A stretch of 64,000 nucleotides of DNA from Lytechinus variegatus. Taxonomy: Eukaryota > Echinodermata > Echinoidea > Temnopleuroida > Toxopneustidae. Below, piece after piece: positions 46,701 through 58,385 of the stretch (positions are counted from its first letter, which is position 1; each line of letters starts with the position of its first letter). The position numbers and the translations under genes are program-made. Location: the NCBI RefSeq assembly GCF_018143015.1, contig NC_054743.1, forward strand, positions 37,714,922 through 37,778,921, in the 5' to 3' direction. The notes beneath the pieces were generated by a model. The model was not told the DNA's origin. It did not search any database and saw only the letters and a program-made list of their open reading frames with translations.

Positions 46701-49700
46701 TTGGTCAAGCACTACAGTTCCACCACAAAGTGCTGACTGACCGGAAGGAACGATATCTGCAAGACACAATTAGATTAAATAAATAAAAACACCATGTTCA
46801 TGGATGGTTTAATGACTGGCAGCCCGTGTTGAGATCTAGTGCTCAGTAACCGGTGGCACAAGAAATGCAATTACTCATTTTTGGCAGTGCACCCACAATC
46901 AAACCACTGTAATGCCCCGTTGCATAAAAGTTAAGTGTTATGGTAACTTTGCCATCCAACAGTAACTACCACGGTAACGCTGATTACTAATGCAACGCAT
47001 ATCGTCGTAATGATTTTTTTTTGGTTTGCAGAATTCTGTTACAAACTATTATACTTACCTAATATTCTCGCTACGGCACGGAATCCTGGACCATTGCTTG
47101 AGCTACTGCTGTCATCGTACACTACTGTAAAACCACCTTGCGTTGAGAAAAAAGCGGCACCTGTGTCGAGTAGGCCGTAGATATAAGCTACCCTATACTC
47201 TGTAGACATGGAAAACGGATGGTCGTAGACAGAAATCTTCTCGTTCGAGGTTGTAGCAATATCAATAAAGGAAAGTAGGACTTGGCTACCCGCCGGAGAC
47301 AAGATGTGGAATAGAATATCAAGGGTCACGTCATTATTCGACGATGGGAAGTAGAAAGGAGTGTAGAAGGTCGCATTCGGTCTTGATTCAATCAAATCGA
47401 TAGTTCCACCAGCAAAACTCGGAAAAGTCCATGGTGACACATCTGCAGGTAGAATAAGCAGGTTAGAGACATTGGATTTTTTTAAAGATTAAGAAGTCAG
47501 ACTGAGGGGAAATAAACGAGAACAAGAAAACAAAATTTACTGGAACTGCAGGTGTTACATGGGCAGGTTTATTATGTTTGGCAAGTAAAATGACTATGCA
47601 AAACAAACATTCAACATATACATATATAAATATATAGATAAAGAAATAAAGTATATGGGAAAGAGGGGATCGGAATAAGGATGTCTATATATTCCGAATA
47701 TAATTTTTTTTTCGGTATCTTGCAATGTAACTTTTGCTTCAGAGTCATGTGAACTAATTCATTTGGAAGTTCCTCAAAACACTTATGACTTAATTAAGTG
47801 CCCCTTCCTGCCCGTCCATGTCCAGTTTATTGCTATAGATTAAAGGTTAATGGAATAAAACATAGAAAACTTGCCAATGACGCTAGCAACTGCTTTGAAA
47901 CCGCGGCCGTTGTATTTATCAGAGCTATCCAGATAGACGACAGTCAGTCCATTAGCGGATGAATAGACTATCACCTCGACATTGACCGATCCGGAGATAT
48001 AGGTGGAACGCTGCGAAGAGGATTGTGGGTAATCATAGACTGAAATAGTCTCACTCGTGGTTGTCGAAATATCAAGGAACATCAGTTGCACCTGCTTTCC
48101 TTCGGGGGACAGGATGTGGAGTGTGAAATCGATTTCAACGTTGTCCATTGATGGATTATTGTAAAGGGGAGTGGTGAAGGTATGGTTTGGTGTAGAATCC
48201 GACAGAGAGAGAACGCCCCCGCAGAGTCCGTCACTTTCATATGGAATACCATCTTTTAGAGCAATTAAGACAGAGGAAATTATTAGAATGATGAAAGAAC
48301 ACATGGTCTCACAGTGTGTGCCGCAGTGTGTTCATGACGTGGAACACAATGTGAAACTACCTTCACACTGTTAAATTTGAGCATTTCAACAGTGTGAATC
48401 ACATTTTCATTCACGCTCACACTTTTGAGATGTCCACAGTGTGAAAATATCTTCACATTGTTGAATTTGAGTAGTATGAATAAAATGCTCACATAGTCCA
48501 CTATGTGAACACACTATGATCACACTGTGGTCTTTCAAGCAGGATTGGTGCCACTGATGGTCGAATTTCCATTGGTGTGTGGTCTATTTGATTTATTACA
48601 TTAGAAAATGCAGAAGAATAATTTGCCGATTTGGTGCCTTTTCTTTGCTGTATCCAGGGGAGGAAATCTCTCCCAAAAGGTAGGGGGTCAAGGGTCTGGA
48701 AAATTTGACAAGCAAAAAAAAAAAAAAAGGTATTACCTAAAATTTAAGGTCATTTCGACGAAAATATATTTGACAAGCAAAAAAAAAAGGTCATCTCGTC
48801 CCAAAACGCACGTTTTATTTCCATTTTCAGTGATATATTTCTTAGCATCACCAAAGACCCAAAATAGTAGGGGGGACATTTGATATTGTGTCCCCCCCTA
48901 CTATTTTGAGTAGGGGGGACACGACCCCCCTGTCCCCCCTGGGATTTCCGCCCATGGCTGTATCATGAAATAACAGAAACCAAGTCTCCTAAACACTGAG
49001 CTTGATTCTACCGTTTTGGAGGAGAGATTACTTTGAAGAACTAATCCATGTTGTAGCCCTTTCTGAAGGCTAAACTGGGGTTGCTTAGCAAAGCTATTTA
49101 ATGATACAAGTATTTAAGTTTAAGACATAAAAGTGGTGGGTAAGAGCTACAAGGGAGTAAGCTGGTTTGAGCATGGGGAGGCGCACATCCTGGGAAGATG
49201 AAACTTAAGTGGTATGGGGTGCACATCTTGTGGAGGTGGAACTAAAGTTTGGAAAATCAGCTGTTGAAAGCAGAAGAAGGGGTGCGAATTTCGTTTTGCT
49301 TGTCAGTGTCGGAACTCCTCTGCCTCAGCGGGAGGGTGCACCCGGTGCATTCCCAGCCTACGCCCTTAAGCTAATGTATACTTTCCAACGACATTTCTCC
49401 TGAGCCTTAATTTATAGTAGAAAGTACATGTACGACATGCCAATACGGAAAAAAAGTTGAGAAATTTCCATTACTCAACCTACATGTATACTAGTAATAC
49501 AGAGAAGTCATTGCAACGCAAAGCTATAATCATTGCATCATAGTTCCTACCCTCACTCACTCATGGCTCTGGGAAGCGTGGAGCATCTCCATCCGGGGAC
49601 AACCCCTCTTCTAGCAGTACGGTGCTAAAGCAACCCCAAGATTTTCCGGAGGTGCTGCGTATATGTTATGCGCCATAGCACCTGGAAATCATGCTGGCAT

Positions 49701-52700
49701 GCTACACTCTTAAAATGTTGGGCAACATGCTGTCCACACAACAAATGGTTAGACGATTTATCCAACTCTGGGTAGTTTTTAACCGATACTGTGAAGTTTC
49801 ACCCAAAGCACACGTTATTGGTTTAAAAACTACCCAGAATTGGATAAAGTTTTAATCCATTGTTGTGTGGACAGTATGTTGCCCAAAATTTTTTTGTGTA
49901 CCATGTTGAAATTTGACCAAGAGCACCTTTCTTTTTTTATAGCAAAAACCCTTATCAAATGTTTTTTTTTCCAAACCAGCACCCCCTCTTCTAAAATCGT
50001 TTCCTGGCCCCTGCACTCACCCAAGATACTGACTTCAGCCCGGAACCCTCGACCATGCGATGTTAGTTGATTTGCAGAATACACAAGGGTCAGCCCGCCT
50101 TGTGATGAAAACACAGTTGCCCTTGCCTGTTCAGTGCTGTATAAGGTAGTCACCAAGAACTCTGTATCGCTTGATGAAGGATGGTCGTAGATTCGCACGT
50201 ACTCATTGATCAACTGGATATCATCCAGAACTGCCTGGACATCCTGACCCGACTGACTGTTAATGTGCATGGTGCATTCAGCTGCAAACGATGATGCGGA
50301 CGATTCGCCGTTGTCGTAGATAAGAGAAGAGAAGCTAATGGAAGATCTAGAATCGGTCAAAGTCATCGTGCCGCCACAAATTCCTGGTAGCGATGCAGGG
50401 AGCATAGGAAGATCTGTTTAGTGAGACAAAGACTCAATTAATAAAATCTTTGTGTGCATTTTTATGTAAGACCCAGGTAAATTTCTCCAAAGTTTAGATA
50501 GACATCTTTAAAAGAAATGAATCTGAATTGATGTCTACGAAGCTTGACATGGTAAGCTATGTATGTTATAGAGCAATATATACATAATGAATATACATAC
50601 ACACACAGACATATATTAATATATATATATATATATATATAACAAAAAGTACAGAACAGAAAGGTACCAGTAAAATAACTTTTGTTTAATATGAATTTAA
50701 TTTTTTTAGATATGTTTTTGTCGTCTTTCACACCCTATTTTTTAAATTGTAGGTGCTCCAACTCTTTAAAGAGCACGAGAATAGTAAGTATATAATTCTG
50801 AACTATAATGTAAATATTTTGTGAAGTATGTAGATGGATTTTGACTGAGAATTAAACGGTTTAGACTCAACGTGGTGATCTCGTGGTGTCTAAAAATGCA
50901 AAATTGATTTTATTTCTCGAGACCTTTCAAATGGGTGAACTTCAAAGAGCGATAGCAAAAAATCAAGCTCATGAACCCACGTTAATGTAGGCATATTTGG
51001 AATATTGCGGTTCTAAATTATAACTGTGCAACATTTGGTGAAAATGACGTGGATTTCATTTTAACTCTGGAACGACCTTGAATTGGAAGGATTTTCGTCT
51101 TTGCAAAACCTTTGATGTACTCTGCCAAGACACCAAGCGAAATGGGAATGTATTATAGATCGCGTGAAAATTGTTACCATTGAATACCCCCCCCCCAATA
51201 AGAACAACATCAACAACAACATGATATCAAAAGGCGTGATCATAAGTCAAAAATAACCGATGCACATTTGTTTACTTTTGGTTACCATGGCAACAGCCTG
51301 CAAATCTTTGAAACCTCGTCATTTCTATACCTTTCTAGTTATAATGTTACATATAAGAAGAATTGTAAAAGCAATTACATTCATCTATTTCGTTATTTCC
51401 TCTTTAATGATATTTATTTCTTAGAATGATCAAGAACATTCCACAACATATTTGTATAAGCTTTTGTTAAGCAGGCCTCTGCCTATTTAAAGGCCAATTA
51501 TTATTTTTAATTCGGAATACAGATTACTTTACCATGTTTACAATAGGCTTAGCTATTTTATTGACATTGTTGTTGATTTCACTTAGGTCATTCAAGAATG
51601 TTTTAAAAATGTAGAATGCTCCAGAAAGACGGAGAACGTTGTTTTAAAAGACAATACCAGAAGCCTCTAGAATAGTGAATACTAGAAGGATCTAGAATAG
51701 TTGTAATTAGTATATAAAACTGGCAGATTCTTCAAGGACATCATCATCATATCATACCAGATCACTTCATCAGATCAGAGCTAAGAGACTTTATGTCAGA
51801 GCAGAATTTATTTCCACCTGGAATAATCATCTTCTGTGGAATTATTTGCACACCATCAATGAACTGTTTGCCGTTACTTTGAGAGAGGAATTCTCAGTTC
51901 TCATCGAGATCATCAACCTGTTTAATGAACGCTTTTCAACCCATTGACTGTTAATCATCAACATAAGTTATGGAATGCTCTTACATCTGAAATAAAAAAT
52001 ATACATTCACAATATGCTATTAAATCTAAATATAGAAAAATTATTTTATCTGCATATTGATTCTACAAAACCTACACAAACATTTTTTTTAATGTGTGTG
52101 TGTGTGTTTTTGTGTGTCTGTTGTTTGTAGTCTGGTTGTAATTGACCTATTGTAGATTTGATTGTTCTTTAAGTTCTTGATTTACCATGTCATAATGTAT
52201 ATTTTGTATGTAAGGGGATCACTGTTTAGCAAGCCATAGGCTTTTTTAGTGATACCCATACACATTTTATTGTATATATCTGCTTTGCATTTTATGAATT
52301 ATTAATAAATTGAATTGAATTGAACATCGCCTTCACGGACATTTCAACTCATTAGAGTAACTCTTGATATTCATCGTGCTTCAACATCGGTTTCATCATT
52401 GCCATCATTGTGAATTTTTACTTTTCGCCAGCCAAATTGGACTTTTACTTTGGATTATTTATTGGATATATTGCACATCTGTCAACTCAGTAGACGTAAG
52501 ATCTATAATTATTTATGTTTTATTTATGATTGTAAATGTATAATTAATTTCCCCTACCTTAAAGTAGAACCTTCCACCATTCCTGTGCAGCTATTTTTAG
52601 AAATGATGTAATGGCTTTTAACTGTGCATGGCAAAGTGCCATGTGGTACACAATGCAGCTACCCCGATACCTATGCAAATCACTATATACATAATAATTA

Positions 52701-55700
52701 TATTTGATGTATACAATTAAATAAGTTGAAAAAGATGGGAGCATTAATCCAACCAGTATTATAGAAAGGGAAAATGATACAACAAAAACATTATCATGCT
52801 AACTTTCAAGATAATAATCTCAATAAAAAATAATAAAATTCCATATATTTAATGAGAATGATTAAAACTGGTTCGCGCGACTTTAAACGCGTTATACTCA
52901 TTTTATTGCACCGTTTCCCTATACCCTTTGAAATGATATAGGTATTTACCTGTAAAAAATCATCTTTTGAATATTCTTGACGTCCTGAACCACAAAAAAT
53001 GTGGGTAGGTGATGACATAACTTTTTCATAATTTGTTTTACCCGTCTATGGATTGGCATCTAAGAAATTATTCATTCCTACTCTTGCAAGTCCACTCAAT
53101 ACATGCAATTTCTTTAAATAATTGTACTTATATTCGAAATTCCAACAAATTTCACTGAAGCGCTCACAAGTTGCAAGCAAAAACATGTTAATGTATTTTT
53201 GTTTTCGGCTCATCAATATGCAGATAAGATTCGAATTTTATTGATTTTTTTTTAATTTAAACCTCGATACCTCGTCATAATATGGTGTAATTTTTAATCA
53301 CAAAAAAAAAGGTTTTCAGTATGTTGTATTAATTTTTGAAACAAACTATATTTTTTTAAAGTGGAAATAAGGCATATGTAAGCGGAGAATGACGTGTATC
53401 AGTTGTTATATATACTGATTGTCACCAAATATATAATTTTCTTTATGTTACATGTAAAAAATGAATTGTACCTACCTATTATTCGAGCTTCGGCTAAGTA
53501 CCCAGGCCCATTTACAGCATTATTTAAATCGCTGTACATCAAGATCAATCCTCCACGGGAAGATGTGACGACTGGAGACATTTGAAGGACCCCTCTAAAA
53601 TTTGCAATAAGGAAGGTTGAAGAAGCCGTCGACCAATCGTCGTAGATAGAGATTCTTTCGTAACTCGTCGTCTGGACCTCAATGAACCGCAGTTCAATCT
53701 GCATGCTGTCGGGAATGGCAACGAAAGTAGTCAAGCAGTTCACCCGAGAGTTGAGTGTCGAGGAAGGATCGCCGAAAAAGGGATTGGTAACCGTCATATT
53801 TGGTGACGACAAACTCAGGGTGATTGTATCATCACATACTTCAGTCTGACCAAACACGGATTCCACTGGTATGAATAACAAAATGAGAATTTCATCCGAA
53901 ATCATTGATAATAATGATATAGGGTATTAATATTGCGCACATATCCACTCGGTTAGGTGCTCAAGGCGCTCCTATATTACCCGGCTAAGCTAGGCGTTCA
54001 TAGCGCAAACAGCTTTTTAAGGAATTACTTCTTACCGGTACCCATGTACCTCACCTGGGTTGAGTGCAGCACATTGTGGATCAGTTTCTTGCTGAAGGAA
54101 ATTACGCCATGGCTGGGATTCGAACCCACGACCCTCTGTTTCAAAGTCCGAAGACTAATAAACTGGGCCACAACGCCCCAATTAAACCCATTTTGTGAAG
54201 TTATAGTGACCGATAAACATTAATCTCCATCGGCCCATCTCCATAACGAATCAGTACTGCCACCACAACTCCGTCATGGGGTCCGTTGAAGAAACAGTTG
54301 CGTTTAAACGCAAGCCCCAAAATCAATAGCAAGTCCAAAATGCGCGCTGTTGATTGGTTGAAAATCAAGTTGCGCATGATTTTTAGAGTTGCAATCGATC
54401 GCAACTCTTTCTGCAACGGGCCCCCCTGATCATCCAGATCCTTAACCCTTACCACCCTTATATACCATATCCCAGTAAAACTTGTGGAAAATTGGATGGG
54501 TGTGCATCTACATGTAAAGAAATGAAAAGTTTGTTTAAGGTTCAGCATGGTTTCGTAAAAGTGAAGAGTGTAGAACAATTGTTAATCCATGTATATATAC
54601 ACAACAAAAAAAGTAAGTCCCCCTTAAACAAACATCAATAATTTCCGAACCAATGCGAGTTACGTGTAGGTAATTTTATAAGCTATCCTCTGAGTAAATG
54701 TCATGGACGTATTTTACGTCATGGCTCAGTGAGCACCGTCAAAAGGCAAAAATGTCACTTTTCAAGTCACAAGCCAAATATGACTACTTTGATTCCATTT
54801 TATTGGAACGAATTCCACATTCTTATCATGCTTATCATGAAAATTAGTAAGAAGGTTTGTAAAAGGTACTTTCTAAAAGACGATACAACTTTTTTGCTAA
54901 ATTTCACGGTTGAATAAACACAAGTCCAAATTTGCTATAATTGGATTTTTTTACACATGTCTATCAATAAAAATGATAGAATATGATGACAGTTATTTTG
55001 GGGAAGAGTATCTTCAATAATATTCATCGTTTCACGGTTCAATGAACATTTATTGAAAACAAAAAATACGTTTTTCAAATATCATAGGTATGTATTGTTT
55101 CATTTTGGTAACTGAAAATGATCTTTTCTCAACTTTTTCGTTATGTTCATGACCAATTAACATGCTTCATTGATTTAAAGGCGTTTGATTAAACATTCAC
55201 GCTTGGATGAATATGTGTGATGTGATTAGCTCTTTTTTACGTTATTGGAAAAAATGCAATTTGTAACTATGGATATCTGTCACAAACCTCCTTGCATAGT
55301 TCATTTGATTTGATTTTTATGAAAATTCCGATGTTCAATGCATCAGTGAGCACACAATATTAAAAAATTATGCAAATGAGAAGAAAGTTCAAGGCCTTGG
55401 CCCCACTCTGTGCCGTATCGAATGGTTATTTTCGTGTGCGCGCCTTTTGGATAGTGTTACTCTTAAGCCATGTGCGAAGTTTCATGAAATAACTGTTGGC
55501 AGAAATAACAAAAACCGTCCATGAAACAAACCCTTATTTCAAAATTTTGACTTCCTCTCTCATAGACTTGTGTACATTATGGGTGCATATATTTACGAAT
55601 AAGTAACCCCTTATTCAATAGGGTGGAACTTTTTTCAAGGCTGTCTTTACCAATGTAATTTGGCAGTAATGTTTATCAATCTATGGTCAGAATCCTGTGT

Positions 55701-57505
55701 AAAAATGAAAGCGATTTGTTTATTTATGGATGAGTGAGCACGCATCAAAGAAGGAAAATTGGTATTTTCAATGTCACAGACTCATTACAAAGGGTAATAA
55801 GGTGAATATTGGGGGCAAATTCAGTTTGAAATATGACTTTAATTGTTGTTGTTTTTATCATCCATCATTTCTATCTCAACACAATTTCCGAACTTTAAAC
55901 ATTTTCATGGTTGAGCGAGCACATTCGAAAACTTAGGAATGAATACTCTTTGTACTGCATGAATGTATTCTTTTCATAACAATTTCCCATGATCAGTTTA
56001 ATTTATGGACAAATCAGTGGTGGATCCAGAATTTTAAAATGTGGGAGGGGCTAATCGGGGGAGACACCAACATTTTCAAATTTTAACATGATCTAGCAAG
56101 TTGTAGAGGATACTACCATAATCCCCTATGAGGATACGTCACAATGCAGGGGCCGCGGAACAGTTTTCAAAGTGGGGTGGGGGCTGACCAAGCAAAAAAT
56201 CACAATCGTATGGTCATTTTTACATTTTTGTACATGCTTTTGGAAAAGAGTGGGGGGGGGGGGGGGGCTAAAGCCCCCCCTCTCCCCGCTTCCGCGGCCC
56301 CTGCAATACATTGTGCTCACTCAACTATGAACATACGATATCAAAACTGTGTGTGGAGTGGCTAAATGATGGATAGTAAAACAGCATAACACCATAAAAT
56401 TCACCTAAAAACAACTTTTGCCCAACTTTGTATTAGCACAATCTGAAAATCGACTCTTGTGACTTTCAAAAATGGTCATTTTTAATTCAATCTTTAATTA
56501 CTCATGCATGACTCAACCGATCAATCTCATTTTTCACAAGGAGTTGCTTGATGAGTGTAGAAAACCACCTGCGAAATATATCTCAAAATAATTCTGTTCA
56601 AAAGTTACAGCAATTTGATTTAGGGGGAACTTACTTTTTTGTTGTGTATAGTTGCATAGGGAAATCCAGTAATCGTTTGTAATCGATAATGTTTTTTTCT
56701 TTGAAATGTATTTAAGCAGTATTTACTATATAGAGTTAACAAGTGTATGATTATGTTAGACAATCTCCCTCCTAAATCGTTGAGCACAATCTGGCTCCAT
56801 GCTCGATTATGAGCCAAGCAATATTCTTGGCATTTAGAGATTTCTGCACGAAATTCTGTCCAGTTTTGAATGGAACCTGTTGCGATAGAATGAGCATGAT
56901 TTCGTAAGTATATAACAAATAATATTGCTTTCTTGCTTGATTGTTATTTCGTTTGGAGCTACAAGAATGCATGGTTGGAAAACCAGAAATACGGAAGTGT
57001 TGGAAGACTGACTAGAAGAAGTGAGAATACTGACTTTATTAAGACACGGAAAATACCGAATTTACCGAGATAATGAAAAATATTGAGATTACTGAGAATA
57101 CTGACATGAATTGAGGAGTGAAAATACTGAAATTACTGAGATACCGAAATAATGAAATTACGGAGATACTGATATATTGGAATGACAGAGATAATGGAGA
57201 TACGGAATGACGGAGATGTTGAAATCCATGAGATATAATCCAAATTACAGAGAAGGAGCAAACAGTCAGAAGTGCATAGACGGACTTCACATATTGCAGC
57301 CGAAACGAACCCGCTCGTCAGGAGAGAAAGCCGGTTCGGCTATAATGTTTATCTACACACACACACACACACACATATATATATCGTAAATATCTTTTTA
57401 AAAAGCAACATCGCCCAGATGGCCATCTAACGTCCACATTGTCTATACATTTGTAATCGGTTTATCTTAATATTAAATTGGTAAAATACGCACTGTATAT
57501 TTTCT

Positions 57506-57545
<40 letters not shown>

Positions 57546-58350
57546 CGTACATAAATAGACCCCAACCCCCTAGACAACTATCTATCCCTTTGAAAAAAAA
57601 ATTAAATCTGAAAATGTAATTACATCCTTCCATCGCCAGATCGGATTTCGGTGAAATTGATAGCAATGTTTGAATCTCCGCTATGTATACTTATTTGAGT
57701 CATTTGCAGGGGAGCGTTTCATGAAAGGACTTGTCAGACGTTTTATCCGACAGTTACTATAGTAACAGTGCTTCTCAACCAATCAGAATCCAGGAAAGTT
57801 GTCAGATCTGACGACTTGTCGGACGAAAATAATGATGAAACGCCCCCCAGATGGGATGGTCTTGGCGTTAGATTTATAATTTTTAACCGCCAGCAGGTAC
57901 ATGGAATGGAATCATACGTGACCGGGCACTTCAACCAAATTTACATTGTCATGATCATATAGATTGCATACGACAAACAGACATGAATCATTTTTATGGC
58001 GAGCTCAGAGTCCTATTTACTATGTCATTCAATTTTTTGTTTAATTTTTCTGTCGTTGTTTCGAGGACCATGTAGACAAGGGCATGTAATACATTTTTAA
58101 CCCGTTGACTTCTATGTTCTATGGTTTCCATATATATGTTGTACATGGACCGCGCTGATTCAAGGAGGGAACGGGTTAACGTTGCTGGTAATGAGTTTTA
58201 GCACAGGAATTCAAGTCTTTTGAAATATGCAGTGCGTATGTTACCAATTTAATATTAAAGATAAACAGATTACAAATGTATAGACAATGTGGACTATAAA
58301 TGGCCATATTGGCGATGTTGCTTTTTTAAAAGATATATATACATACATAT

Positions 58351-58385
<35 letters not shown>

